Notes: generated by a model from the letters alone, not told the origin. DNA of 64,000 bases from Odobenus rosmarus divergens (GCF_000321225.1 NW_004450459.1:97835-161834); one strand, 5' to 3'; positions 22,361 to 33,821 are shown, counted from the first letter of the stretch. Program-made: numbers and translations.

Positions 22361-22554
22361 TTGTTTTTTAAAGATTTTATTTATTTGACAGAGAGAGACA
22401 CAGCAAGAGAGGGAACACAAGCAGGGGGGAGTGGGAGAGGGAGAAGCAGGCTTCCCGCAGAGCAGGGAGCCTGATGCGGTGCTAGATGCCAGGACCCTGG
22501 GACCAGACCTGAGCCGAAGGCAAACGCTTAACGACTGAGCCACCCAGGCGCCCC
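22361..22554 (-). mobile_element. Can-SINE, type A, minus orientation
   Basis: Reversed: TTTTTTAAAGATTTTATTTA, GACACAGCAAGAGAGGGAAC, ACAAGCAGG block, GAGCCACCCAGGCGCCCC. Duplication ACAAGTACTT at 22349-22358 and 22555-22564. Confidence 0.95.
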
Positions 22555-22574
22555 ACAAGTACTTCTTATTTATA

Positions 22575-22924
22575 GACCCTTTGGAACCTGGCAACCTCTG
22601 GACATTTGAGACAACATGGAACATTCACATTCTGCTCTTAGGGCTTAAGGTGGTCAAAATAAAGTAGCTCTGAAGGCAGTCTGGGGAACTTCTAAGGAAA
22701 ATGGGCTCAGAGAGTGTTGCTCTTTCTAGATTTGGAGCCATCCAAGCTTATGAATTTACAAGGTTACTAGCTCCCTTTTTTAAAACATCTCATTTTTGTG
22801 GAATAACCCAAGACTAGAGTAATTTTGGAGAAGAATTTTCATTAATTCAAAGGAACAAACCCCTCCCACAACACAAAAAGTGGTAATTCACTCTATAAAT
22901 TTCTTTTTCTTTTTTAAGCTAGAA
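22575..22924. other. Unique sequence, nothing recognised
   Basis: No diagnostic repeat order or exon. Confidence 0.3.
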
Positions 22925-23105
22925 AATACTGAACATATAGCAGGTGTTCATTCAATCCTTATAGCACCCAATAAGGTATATGTTCTTATTTTATAAGTGA
23001 AGAAATTAAGGCTCAGGCAGTTTAGTTACGTTGTTCAATACAGCTAATAAGGGATGGTGGTAGGACCTGAACTCAACACTGTCTGGGAGTTCATTGCCAC
23101 GACAT
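22925..23105 (-). mobile_element. MIR SINE, minus orientation
   Basis: 'agcaggtgttcattcaatcc', 'cccaataaggtatatgttct', 'gaagaaattaaggctcagg' and 'aggacctgaactcaacactg' are the reversed MIR core, diverged. Confidence 0.75.
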
Positions 23106-23793
23106 GGTGCCACCCCATCAGAAACAACAATAGGAGACACACTGGCGTGGGGCCTCCATTTTCTCTCTAATGATGCATCAGGGGACAAAACCGCCTCATT
23201 AAACAGAGCAATGTTCATAATCATCATGCCTCTATTTTTTTACCAATCACTTCAATTACATAAGGCATGTATTTCTACAAGAGAAGTAACTTTATTGCTT
23301 TTACAATAAATATATATAAATAAATGTGTGCAAATGAGATCGCTTTGCCTTTCATTGTACCTTCTAAAGCCTGACGCACAGATCACATCTGTGTACTCAG
23401 ACAACCAGTGTGTTTCCTGATGCTCCACACAGCCACCGTATTTATTATGTACATCAGGAAGGGCACTGACTTTACTTTCATACTTAAGCTTTTATAAGTC
23501 TGTCTCTTTTCACAAAAGGAAACAAGGCATCCTTTGTAATACACACAGCAGAAACATTAATCCATTTTCAAGTCTGAAACTTGCTATATACAATTAAGTG
23601 GCAATAAATTCAGCCTCATCCAGGTTAAGGGCGTAGGCAATAAGGAACCAAAGTTGAGGTGTCCTCCTGAGACTGCTAACAATTCACCTTCAACACCAGG
23701 GCAAAGAAAACCGCACTTCTTCAGTACCCATTTTCTGGCCTCTACGCAACTGCAAGTTTCCCACCCAACACAGAGTTAACAATATACAATATA
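23106..23793. other. Repeat-free, AT-rich unique sequence
   Basis: No transposon is recognised. Contains 'tatacaattaagtggcaat' and 'tttattatgtacatcagga'. Possible conserved non-coding sequence, untested. Confidence 0.3.
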
Positions 23794-23990
23794 GGGGCAC
23801 CTGGGTGGCTCAGATGGTTAAGCGTCTGCCTTTGGCTCCGGTCATGATCCCAGGGTCTTGGGATCGAGCCCTGCATCAGGCTCCCAGCTCAGCGGGAAGC
23901 CTGCTTCTCCCTCTCCAACTCCCCCTGCTTGTGTTCCCTCTCTTGCTGTGTCTCTCTCTGTCAAATAAATAAATAAAATCTTTAAAAATC
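23794..23990 (+). mobile_element. Can-SINE, type A
   Basis: GGGGCACCTGGGTGGCTCAG, GATCCCAGGGTCTTGGGATC, CCCCTGCTTGTGTTCCC, (AAAT)n tail. The flanks are TATA-rich on both sides, so the target duplication cannot be resolved. Confidence 0.95.
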
Positions 23991-24700
23991 TATATATATA
24001 CACAATACATTTTCATTGCCTCAGTTAATGCAGAAAAAAAGCTAGAAAATTCTTAGGGCAACCTGCAAGAGGAACTCAAATCAACCTTGTAAAGAGCGCC
24101 CATCTCTGGTTCTGTACTAATTGCCATGTAAATTAACAAAAAGCAAAGCCCCACCAGCAAGGAAATGTTTTCTTCACAGACCATCAGCAAAGTGGCCCCA
24201 GAAGCCAGAATAACATCATGCCTGTTTCTTTAGACAATAAAATGCCAAAGTTTTTCTTTTGCTGTCAGCAAATGATGAATACATGTGGTACCAATTATTT
24301 AATACCACTAGACCACCAGGGAAGAAGATTTAGGTGAACTGCAGCAGAACTATGCCATTTATTTTTATTACCATGCATTAAAAATTACGTTTACAGATAA
24401 TTGTTTTTCTCCTTCCAATAAAGCAAGATAAAAAAAAAAATCCAGAAGAATATATAATAATACTGGACCACCAGGGAGGAATTTTTAAAAGTTGATTTTT
24501 TTATTGAAAAATTAGATTTGCTTTTTTAAAATTTCCAACTATTTTTAAGTGCAATTTGTGAAGAAATTATTTTAAACCAGGGCAGTATGAATTTTCTGCC
24601 GGGGGAGTGTCTCACAGATTAAGTTACTCTTTTAACAAGGGTAATTACCTAATCAAATCACCCCTCAGAACCATCAGTTTTAAAATACTTGTGTAACTGA
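23991..24700. other. SINE-free AT-rich block, candidate conserved non-coding element
   Basis: About 700 bp with no recognisable repeat and a dense set of homeodomain-type cores: CTAATTG near 24116, CTGTCA (TALE half-site) at 24262-24267, CCAATTATTTAATACC near 24291. It is the start of a 6.2-kb stretch without SINEs. Function is only a possibility. Confidence 0.3.
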
Positions 24701-26700
24701 CTGCGTGTTTTACAATTCTGTTCCACCACACGTCGCATTCTCGTGGTTTCTATTTGAGTCTGTGTTTGCAAAATCCCCAGATAAAATAAACTCGATTTTT
24801 TTTCCCCAAAAGGACTGTAGTAGATTGGGAAAAACTTCTATTTACCAGTTTCTTCTAAAAGGAGAATGGGAAGTAAAAGGAGAAGCAGTAGCAGCAGCAA
24901 ACTGAAGAAAAGAACCATACAGAGGTGAGGGGAGAGAAAAAATCAAAAGGAAATTAAATTCGTCTTCACACAATAGTTGCAATGATAATCTCTCTACACT
25001 TCAGCTGACATATTTACAATTAGGACAGGAAGTAACTGTTTCTCTCTCCCTCTCCCTCTGCCCCCACCACCCCTCTCCCTCCATCACTCCCCTCTCCCGC
25101 CCTTTCTCCAGAGTGCAGAGCCCTACAATTAAAGGGGACTTTAGAAGTCTTCTCAGCTCATCCCCCATCAAGATCAGAATACCCTCCCTCCATCCCTCCC
25201 AGATACCAGCCTATCATGTCAAAGCATTAGCTGATTTGCCCAAAAGGCGGGTTGCTTTGTTGCCAGTGGACACCCCCTAAGATGGGCGAAGTCCCGTCTC
25301 TCTGTAACTCTCACTTTGGGTCCGAGGCTGCTCTTTGAAGCAATGAAACAGAAGAGTAGTTCTTGAGATGACTGCACGTCAATTGGCCAACCCACGCCAC
25401 CCCTGTACACTATGTATTGCTCTGGTTTTTAACTAATTGCATGTGACAAAAGCAGACCCTGTGTTCTGGGCTAAAATCAGTTAGGGAGGAAGTGGGACAC
25501 ACGGACACATACACACAGCCCTCACGTCTGGTTTTCCAAAAGGAAGGCTGCTTCCCAGCTGTTCTCAGGATAGAAGAAGAGACCAGGGCCAGAGCCAGGC
25601 AAAATTATAAAATCATTCGAGGATGCCTTTGGCTCCTTCCACTTCTTCTCCAATTTGTAGATAAAGGTGTTAAGTCCTTCACAATACTGTTTGCTAATAT
25701 ATCCTAATTTTATTAAATAAGTTTGTCAAAGAGTAGATCAAATCACCCCATTTCTTGCGGAGTTCATGCCTGTTCACATAATTCTCAGGATGCGTCTCCT
25801 CAGTGACTCAAGTTTGTCCTAGAACTACCAACATGCCCTCATGTGAACCAGCAAACCGTATTCAGGGCCGAAAGCTGGGTCTGTCTTGAGAGGCGAAGAA
25901 TGTTTACCCCCAATGTGGGACAGCTTCAGACCACACAGGGACTCTCCTGGTGACGATACCATCTTAGTATAGTTTCCTTGCTACCAGGTAAGTTAGCTTG
26001 CTGAGCTCTGTTCCTTCCAGACCAGAAACAGTACAGGCTGGCTGGAGACAGGTCTGGTCAGGGCTGATGGGCAGTGAACCTGTTCTAACAGTGTGTAGGC
26101 CCCAGGCAGTGGGAGCAGCGAGCGACCGTGATAAGGCTCCGAAAGACGTGTGGGCATGGCCTGCCCCTCACGCTGGGCGCTGACAACAAGCACTTCTGAC
26201 TTCAGACTAGTTAGTCTTCTCTGCTGCCATAAAGTCAAAAATCACCTGCCTCTTTATTACTTCTGTCTTTCGAGAAAATCGCTCACCCTTCCACTCCACT
26301 AGGCTATTCTTCTGGAACATAAGGCTTCAGACCTCACTTCACTGGTTTCCACGAGCAGAGACCTAGAAGCTCTGTACGCCTCCAAGCAAAGGTTCTATGA
26401 AGGAGTAGAGCGGTCAAATGCAAACCTGATCTTGTCATTCTCCTGCTTAACACACTTTTGTGGTTCCCTACTGCCCACAGGGACAACTGCAAACCCCTGC
26501 CATGGGCTTCCAAGGCCAGCCTGTTTCAAATGAATCCCTCAGGTACTTGATTTGAAGGACTTAACCACCTCTGAGCTTTCACATGTACCGTTTCCTTGCC
26601 AGGCCTCTACTAAGAATTTCTCCCCATCTTAATCAGCAGGAGTAATATAAAAACCCTAACAAAAGTAGAGCTCTAAGAAGGAAATGGATAACTGTGGGAG
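24701..26700. other. Unique sequence, no gene seen
   Basis: No transposon is recognised. 25041-25100 is a CT/CCCT pyrimidine tract. The 66- to 81-codon frames here (24705, 25492, 25993) carry no domain or splice support. Confidence 0.4.
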
Positions 26701-26757
26701 GCAGCATTTTATGCCTGGAACAAACATTCCCAGATTTTTGTGTTTGTGGGATTTCAT

Positions 26758-27110
26758 CACCAGAAGAGGAAGAAGGAGAAGAAGAAAGACGAGGAGAAAA
26801 AGGAAGATGAGAAGGAGGAGGAGAAGNNNNNNNNNNNNNNNNNNNNNNNNNNNNNNNNNNNNNNNNNNNNNNNNNNNNNNNNNNNNNNNNNNNNNNNNNN
26901 NNNNNNNNNNNNNNNNNNNNNNNNNNNNNNNNNNNNNNNNNNNNNNNNNNNNNNNNNNNNNNNNNNNNNNNNNNNNNNNNNNNNNNNNNNNNNNNNNNNN
27001 NNNNNNNNNNNNNNNNNNNNNNNNNNNNNNNNNNNNNNNNNNNNNNNNNNNNNNNNNNNNGGGGAGGGGGAGGAGGGGGAGGGGGAGGAGGAAGACAAAC
27101 AAAACCAAAC
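26758..27110 (+). repeat. Purine-only simple repeat with a 234-base assembly gap
   Basis: From 26760 the + strand is GAA/GGA/GAAG repeat up to 26826. N runs from 26827 to 27060. It resumes as GGGGAGGGGGAGGAGGGGGA-type sequence to about 27092. The repeat evidently fills the gap, which was probably unreadable because of GA/G-rich slippage. Long frames spanning it consist of placeholder X residues and are meaningless. Confidence 0.95.
27061..27090 (+). other. G-quadruplex-capable G tract at gap edge
   Basis: Several runs of four to five G separated by single A or AGG, which satisfies the G4 pattern with very short loops. Seen directly; folding is an inference. Confidence 0.7.
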
Positions 27111-27614
27111 CAAGGGAGGAGGAGGGTTTTAGGCTGTCAATGTCAGGCATGCTCGGAGAACAGGGGATGTCCCTGTGACGGCTCAAAGACAGTATTTGTC
27201 TTCTCGGCCACCTTACTATGGCCATGCAGACTTGGAGAGATGAAGGTGGTTTGCAGAGAACCAATATCCTATATGCTGGTGGTCAGATAGAGCTCATCCT
27301 TGCTTATCCTGGGGGAATCTGAAGCCGCTGAGTGGCCTCCCCCCAGCAGGTTGGGGGGTACCCAAAGAAGGCACCCCATCAATTGACAAAGATATTCTGG
27401 ATCTGCTGGTGCACTGCTGAATGTCTGGTTCTCAGATCACCCTATGAATACATGGGCCAAACACTTTCTTATTATCAGCTCGACACCTTTATCAACTAGC
27501 TTGCAAAAACCTAACTTACTAGAACACAGGCCACTAAACTGGAAATCAACTACAACTGAACTAACATAGTAATAAAGCTACTACAACAATAACAAAAACC
27601 AACGTGCTTCACAT
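27111..27614. other. Unique sequence, nothing recognised
   Basis: No repeat order or exon. Confidence 0.35.
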
Positions 27615-27830
27615 TCGAATGGTGCCTCCCAAGTTAAAAGACTTTCACAAACATCATCTTACTTGAAGATGTAACCCTGCCTCACAGTCCTACTGTGAAG
27701 CACGTGACCTTCTCCCCACATCACAGGTGAGAAAACTGAGCTCTGGAAGCAGAGATGACTGCCTGAGGGCCACGTAACTCACACGTGGCCAGCACTTGGG
27801 GCCTCAGTACTCCAAGTTCATGTCCTCACA
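27615..27830 (-). mobile_element. MIR SINE, minus orientation
   Basis: 'gactttcacaaacatcatct', 'acttgaagatgtaaccctgc', 'catcacaggtgagaaaactg' and 'agggccacgtaactcacacg' are a diverged reversed MIR core. Confidence 0.7.
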
Positions 27831-28414
27831 TCAGCTCCTGTGCCCTTTCTGCTATACTTTGCTGATTTTCCACCAGGACTGAAATCAACAGCAAAGCAAT
27901 TAAGTAGAGGTTTAATTCTCCGATTCAACCTCAACTCAAACACAGTTCAACAAGTGTTTATTCAATCTCAGCTCTGTACCTGCACACGGCATTGCCCCAA
28001 ACATCTCTCAAAAATCATGACCCTCGTGGCATTCAACTGTCCAGACTCCTGTTTTATTAAAACAAAATACATTATGCAAAACAGTTATAAAAATTGAGGG
28101 TATTTAAATGTTTAGCATTAACAAATTAATGTGCTGAACACACATACACATTTACAATGATTGGAATATAGATAACTCACTTGGAAATAATGTCCCAGTC
28201 TAAATAAGAGCCCTTAGTAGGTCAAGGTGAGACCTTCCTGGCCCTTGGGACAGATTCTACCTGTGCCAGGAAATGCCTAATTCACTGGAGAATCCAAACA
28301 TTTTTTAGACTCTAAAATGAATTTTAAACAAGAAGATAGGGCTTCAGAGGACTTTTATTAAATTCCCAAACTGCCTAATATTTGCAGTTAATAAATGCCA
28401 GTGAGCATTTAAAG
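27831..28414. other. Unique sequence, nothing recognised
   Basis: An 85-codon frame at 27840-28097 has no domain signature. Confidence 0.35.
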
Positions 28415-28535
28415 AGCCCTGGAGTAGGAGTCTAGAGACATAGGTTCTAGACCCAACTGTCCTGCGGATGCCAAGAAACCATAACGGAGCCCCTAACTTC
28501 CCAGGGCTTGATTCTGTCATCTGTCCATCCACTGC
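28415..28535 (+). mobile_element. MIR-family SINE fragment
   Basis: 'agagccctggagtaggagtc', 'gagacataggttctagaccc', 'gagcccctaacttcccaggg' and 'ttctgtcatctgtccatcc' fit a MIR3/MIRc-like core. Confidence 0.55.
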
Positions 28536-29519
28536 GGACCGTGCTGTGGGAGACACTTACAGCTTCGTGTTCTGTGATTTGAGTGCCCATCCCTGGAGAA
28601 GCTCCTTCCTGGTCCATGAACTAAAACTAATGATCGCTTCAAGCAAGCAATTCTGTGAGACTCTGTGAGAAAAAGAGAATTGCAATCACCAAAACAAACA
28701 AGCCCTGACTTCAGAGACCAAGCTCCACCAAATAATGGCAAACAGCAGTAACTTGAGGCTCACTGCACCCAAAAGGGCATTCTGTTCTACATGATACTGG
28801 GGATACATGAAAATTGTAGATTTTCATCAACCCCCATGCACAGAAATTTCCAAAGCAAACATTCCTTGGAAATAAAAACTGCAGTCCTAGATGTCATCAT
28901 CTTCCCTGGGCTGTGAGTCACTCAGGTGACTGCATTCTGTATGGGCCCCCACAGGGAGCTTAAGAAATCTCAATTTGCCCAAAGATGCTAATCAAGCCTA
29001 GAGGCTTAAGAGTCGCGAGCGTGCTGATGTGCTGTGTTTGTTTTAAATCAGACCGCCTACTTGGTGTGAGGCTGATCTCTGTTATTAAATCCCCTTTTGT
29101 TCTGCGTGTACACCCATCAATCTTATCTTACAAATCAAATAGAGAAGGGATAGCACGTTTATAATTAAACCCTGTAAGCTGTTTCCAAATATCTAGTCAG
29201 TTGCCCTATACAAGTGCACCCATAAATATCCTTTAGTTATAAAGTGAAGCTTATCTTAATGCTATTTATAATCTCTTTTGCAGTAAAACAATGGCCTGTA
29301 ATCTCTTCTGGTTTTAATATAATTTAGACTATGGAATTTGCTTTTTGAGTTAGAGTATTATTCTGATTATCTTGACTGTATCCAAGACAGGACAGTTTTA
29401 TCTAAAATAAGGGAAAGAATCACTTATAACCAATGCCAGCTAACTCTAAAAATTCTGAACTCATAAATATATTATCATTTGTGTTATTAGTTTGGAAATC
29501 AGAGACCGTTAACTGTCCC
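28536..29519. other. SINE-free sequence, candidate conserved non-coding element
   Basis: 28960-29480 lacks recognisable repeats and is rich in TAAT/ATTA, CAATC and AATAAT words ('cacccatcaatcttatctta', 'gcacgtttataattaaaccc'). It also includes an isolated GAGTCGCGAGCG CpG cluster near 29010. Conservation is not testable here. Confidence 0.3.
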
Positions 29520-29940
29520 CCAGTATTTACCTGCTCCTTCTCCCCTTTAGAAACAGAATGCGCTCCTAAGTTCTGGCCAGGCACAGAGCCGCCCAGATAA
29601 AGACCACCTCTCAGCCTCCCTTGCAGCTAGGTATGACCACGTGACTAAGTTCTCATAAACAGGTCATGAGCAGAAGTGAAGTGTGCGACTTCCAACTCTT
29701 GGCGTTTTAAGAAGTCTGAGTATGTACTCTTCTCTCTCCCCTGCCCATTGCTAGAATGTGGACAGGATGCCAGCTTCAACCAAGGAGACATGAGCAACAC
29801 CTTTGGGAACAGGAGCAACAGGAGAGGAGAGTCTCAATCCCCAAGGAAGGCGGACTCCTGCCTTGCTCTAGGCTATTCTATGCAACAGAGATCTTGACTG
29901 AGCACTGTACTTTGTTATAGCCATTTAGTAAATATACAAA
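29520..29940 (+). mobile_element. Ancient dispersed repeat, family not named
   Basis: 'cctcccttgcagctaggtat gaccacgtgactaag', 'tcatgagcagaagtgaagtg' and 'ttgttatagccatttagt' belong to a mammal-wide repeat that also appears near 49295-50050. The two copies share the TTGCAGCTAGG-type block and an end similar to a 'CCACTGTATTTTGGGGTCTC' edge. Confidence 0.45.
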
Positions 29941-30104
29941 GATAGAAATATTAATTTAACCTTCTACTGTACAGCCCCCTTTCCTAAAAGAAAATCATAC
30001 TTTCCCAGGTATTCTTCTTACTGGGTGGAAATTCAAAAAAATAAATATTTTAATCTGTATTAATATGGACATAGTACAGCAAAGTGTGGAATTTCAAAGT
30101 GAGG
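29941..30104. other. Unique spacer
   Basis: Nothing recognised. Confidence 0.3.
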
Positions 30105-30530
30105 GTTTTGTCAGGCCCCAGAATTCAAATATTGGCCACTTCCTAAGTTTTGTGTAACTTTGGAAAAATTACTCATCCTAACGTCAGTTTCATCATCTAT
30201 AATGTGATGGTGATAATGCCTACCTCATAGGGTTTTAGTAAGAATTAAATGATAATGTGGGCGCCTGAGTGGCTCAGTTGGTTGGGCGGCTGCCTTCGGC
30301 TCAGGTCATGATCCTGGAGTCCCAGGATCGAGTCCCGCATCGGGCTCCCTGCTCAGCAGGGAGTCTGCTTCTCCCTCTGACCCTCCCCCCTCTCATGCTC
30401 TATCTCATTCTCTCTCTCAAATAAACAAATAAAATCTTTAAAAAAAAAAGAATTAAATGATAATGCATATCGAGAACGTGATAAGTACTCAGTAGGTGTT
30501 AGTTCTTATGATAATGATAATGTTATTGTT
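30105..30530 (+). mobile_element. MIR SINE split by a Can-SINE
   Basis: 'ttgtgtaactttggaaaaat', 'cagtttcatcatctataatg' and 'taatgcctacctcatagggt' are followed, after the inserted SINE, by 'gataagtactcagtaggtgt tagttctta', the MIR 3' end. The insertion point is 30257/30449. Confidence 0.85.
30258..30448 (+). mobile_element. Can-SINE, type B
   Basis: GGCGCCTGAGTGGCTCAG, GATCCTGGAGTCCCAGGATC, CTGACCCTCCCCCC, AAATAAACAAATAAAATC, A-tail. Exact 17-bp duplication AGAATTAAATGATAATG at 30241-30257 and 30449-30465. Confidence 0.97.
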
Positions 30531-30795
30531 ACATTTAAGTGGCAAATTTAAGTAGCCATATAGGACAAAAAGTATTGTGGAGGATAGCTTCAATTCGTCC
30601 AGAGTTGGATAAACCAAACCAAAACGGATGAAGCAAAATTGAAAAACCTTGTTTTTTCACCCATTGCCTTCCTCTTTTTTAACCCCAATGAAGCACCTCC
30701 TCCCCGTAGTTCTTGCTTTTCTAAACTGTGAGCCAAGCAAGAATGGATATGTTCTCCTCAACTCATCAGTTCACCTAGGTATTTTTATTTAAAGC
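30531..30795. other. Unique spacer
   Basis: Nothing recognised. Confidence 0.3.
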
Positions 30796-30805
30796 CTTTG
30801 TTCAA

Positions 30806-31018
30806 GGGGGTGTCTGGGTGGCTCAGTCGTTAAGCGTCTGCCTTTGGCTCAGGTCATGATCCCAGGGTCCTGGGATCGAGCCCCGCATCAGGCTCCCTGC
30901 TCCGCGGGAAGCCTGCTTCTCCCTCTCCCACTCCCCCTGCTTGTGTTCCCTCTCTCCCTGTCTCTGTCAAATAAATAAATAAAATCTTTAAAAAAATAAA
31001 ATAAAATAAAAAAATAAA
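30806..31018 (+). mobile_element. Can-SINE, type A
   Basis: GGGGTGTCTGGGTGGCTCAG, GGGATCGAGCCCCGCATC, CCTGCTTGTGTTCCC, then (AAAT)n and an (AAAAT)n-expanded tail. 9-bp duplication CTTTGTTCA at 30796-30804 and 31021-31029. Confidence 0.95.
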
Positions 31019-31029
31019 TTCTTTGTTCA

Positions 31030-31730
31030 GGGAATCCCAGGCACTACATTATAGATAAGAGAGGTATTTGGTGGTGCCTCTTACTAAATTTATATTGAAA
31101 CTCATTTTGTCACGGGTCCTTCATTCCGCCCTTCTGTTCGGTCACCACGCTTTGTGCTCAAGCTCCCCAGTCCCTCCTGGACACTTGGCTTGAGGCACAG
31201 AAACACATATTAGCTGTTCAGGAACTCAGCATATGAGGAGTGGAAAGAGTTGAAGGGGACAGAGAGAGAAGCCGTGTAATGACCAAACACAGGGCCACTC
31301 TGGCCCTAAGGCCTGGGGACGTTTGGGGTTGGGTGGTGCAAGGGGAAAGAGACAGCTTTGGGAACAATGGAAACTGGTCATTATAAGATCCGGGACATGT
31401 ATATTTTAGGTGTGTGGGTTGTTGATGACAGTGGTAAAAATGAGGGAAGATAAACAGTGTAGGGTATTAGAGCGAATGTTAGCATAGAAACCCATTACAG
31501 ATACTAGAGTAATGAAACCAGAGGAGAAAACCCTGATTGCAGAGTTTTAGAAATCATAAAGTATAGAAAATAATGAGGCATTAGTAGGCGTGCTGCTGCT
31601 GCTGATGGTAGTTGAAGCAGACACCTTGACAATGAGTGTCCTGTGCACTCCTCCCTTGGTTAGCTGGCCCGCTGGTCACAGTGCAGCTCTGAGTAACTTG
31701 TCATCTCTGCCCTCTAGCCAGAGTTGATTA
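31030..31730. other. Unique sequence, nothing recognised
   Basis: A GTGCTGCTGCTGCTGATG mini-tract lies near 31591. No gene. Confidence 0.35.
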
Positions 31731-31748
31731 AATGAATAGAAATATCCT

Positions 31749-31953
31749 GGGTGCCTGGGTGGCTCAGTCGGTTGAGCGACTGCCTTCGGCTCAGGTCATG
31801 ATCCTGGAGTCCCGGGATCGAGTCCCGCATCGGGCTCCCTGCTCAGCAGGGAGTCTGCTTCTCCCTCTGACCCTCCCCCCTCTCATGTTCTCTCTCTGTC
31901 TCTCATTCTCTCTCTCAAATAAATAAATAAAATCTTAAAAAAAAAAATAAATG
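31749..31953 (+). mobile_element. Can-SINE, type B
   Basis: Near-consensus copy: TGCCTGGGTGGCTCAGTCGG, GATCCTGGAGTCCCGGGATC, CTGACCCTCCCCCCTCTC, AAATAAATAAATAAAATC. 12-bp duplication AATGAATAGAAA at 31731-31742 and 31954-31965. Confidence 0.97.
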
Positions 31954-31965
31954 AATGAATAGAAA

Positions 31966-32444
31966 CAACTAATCCAAGACAGGCCCATCAGATTCTTTCT
32001 CTAGAATATAATAATCATTTACTCAACAGTCGCTTTCCACTTCTGGCTATGATAGAGCAGACTAACGAACCCTCTTGCCAAGAAGAACCAGATGACTTAA
32101 AATATCAAACCAAAAAAATTAAAGTAAATTAGCTACCAAGCTAGCAAGACCTGAGAGCTAAGATCCTAGAGAGAAGGAAAGGAAAGCACACACAGAATAG
32201 CCTGACATTTGGCAACACTTTTCTCCTTGAGGCATTTTAAAGAATGGCCGAGAGACTGGAAAGCTGAGAAGTGCTTTATGCTTTCAGTTTTCTATTACTG
32301 AGACCAAAAAAAAAAAAAAAACAGAGTTCAGGGCCTACCAAGAAAAAGAGTCCTAGAGACACCCCTAAAGTCTCCACTGGAATCGCTGGAGGGCTACACC
32401 CTAAGAATAAGGGCTCATTAGTACCAGGGGAGGTCATTGAGAAA
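31966..32444 (+). mobile_element. Possible old L1 5' UTR-like fragment
   Basis: 'ctggctatgatagagcagac', 'aggcattttaaagaatggcc' and 'aaaagagtcctagagacacc' resemble L1M 5' UTR sequence in order, but the match is loose. A poly(A) run lies at 32307-32322. Confidence 0.25.
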
Positions 32445-32840
32445 ACGTGACTACCACTTGTCCCCTGAGCTGGACCTGGACAATCAGAGGCTCCTTACCA
32501 TCCCCGCCCCAGTCCTTGGAATGCGTGCTCTGCTGTCTTCCCCATTCCCAGAAGCTGTCCCAAGGATACAGCTTTGAGATAGCGATATAGCGTTGAGACC
32601 ATCTGGATGGTATATGTGACCGAATCCAGTTAAGACCTCTGCATAAACTTTTCAGATTTGGCAGGCAGGTGCAGAGATGCACTCCTCTTGTGGCCATCCG
32701 AGACAAGCCTCCTAAGTTCCCTTATTTATTAAACCCCCCACCTACCAAATCTGGAGTGGTCTGCCTCTTTCTTCCACCTCTCCCTGCCCTCAGCATAAGG
32801 GGGCTGGTTTCAGATTATACCTGGGAAGCTTCCAAGGAGG
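32445..32840 (+). mobile_element. Possible LTR fragment
   Basis: A GC-moderate 400-bp block ('ctgtcttccccattcccaga', 'agacctctgcataaactttt', 'cttatttattaaaccccccac', 'ggtctgcctctttcttccacc') has the look of a retroviral-type LTR, but no terminal TG...CA or target duplication is found. No viral coding sequence is present. Confidence 0.25.
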
Positions 32841-33124
32841 TTGCGAATCAACAACTAGAAATAAACAATCTCTGTAAAGACTGAAACACAAAGTTGAATT
32901 AGCTCAATCTCAGATTAGATTAAGGTAATTAGCCTCTATCCTAATAGCTTTGTCCAAGCATCAGCAGCAAAAGTATATCCTCTCTGGGTGGTGATAATAT
33001 CATCCAGAACTTCAAATGATCTCTTCAATTTTTCACGTACCATGTTCAGCACTCAATAGACCATTTAAGCAACCCAAGAGATGAAAATATAGGAGACAAC
33101 AGAAACAAACCTCCGAAGATCCAG
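32841..33124. other. Unique spacer, AT-rich
   Basis: Contains 'aattagctcaatctcagatt agattaaggtaattagcct'. Nothing else recognised. Confidence 0.3.
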
Positions 33125-33260
33125 CTATTGGAGTTATCATTTACTCACCAGTTCACTGCCTACCTACCACATGTCATGAAGTGTGCTAGGCAATGAGAAT
33201 ATATTGAAGAGCAGACAGTTGTGACTCCTGCTTTATGGAGTTTTAGTCTGCTGGGACAGA
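33125..33260 (+). mobile_element. Ancient mammal-wide repeat fragment
   Basis: Same family as 19370-19485: 'catgtcatgaagtgtgctag gcaatgagaa', 'gactcctgctttatggagtt' and 'ttagtctgctggga'. Confidence 0.5.
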
Positions 33261-33821
33261 TCAACAATAATCCCTCATTTGAAGGGGAAGAATAAAAAGC
33301 CAGTGAGAGTCCATTAGATGGTCATAGGCAGGAAACTGTGAGATCATGGCAGGTGGTGGCCAGACCCCAGGCCCATGTGAATTTTAAAGGAGCAAAATGT
33401 AAGAATCTTACAAAGAAAGCTTGTCTACCACAGAAGAGAATGGAGTATATTTACAGAAGAAAAGCACACATGCAAAAACATCTAGGCCTAAAGAGAGAAC
33501 CAGAGAGGTCAAGAGTAGCTTCCTGATGGCTTTCTAGTTCCCATAAAGTCCTGTCTACAGTTCCCATAACTGGGTTCCAAGAGATTAACACTATACCATC
33601 TTCATCAGCACTACTTTGACTTGAGCTTCCATAAGTGAATTTCTGTTCCTTGCAACAATCAGGTTATCTGACAAAGACCGGAGCCATTTATGTGACCTAG
33701 AGACTATGATGTTAACTGCCATGTTGCAAAAAAGGGAAGAGAAATCAATTCAGTGTGTTAGCTTAGCTTGTTATGAATTTCATCCAGTTACACGAGAAAA
33801 TCCCACTTACGCATGATCAAA
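33261..33821. other. Unique sequence, nothing recognised
   Basis: A 62-codon frame at 33338-33526 has no domain. Confidence 0.35.

Noticed and set aside
26656..27264. Frames of 118-202 codons on both strands across the gap
   Set aside because: Most residues are placeholders for N. The rest is simple-repeat translation.
32445..32840. Endogenous retrovirus
   Set aside because: Only an LTR-like texture; no paired LTR, primer-binding site or viral coding sequence is visible.
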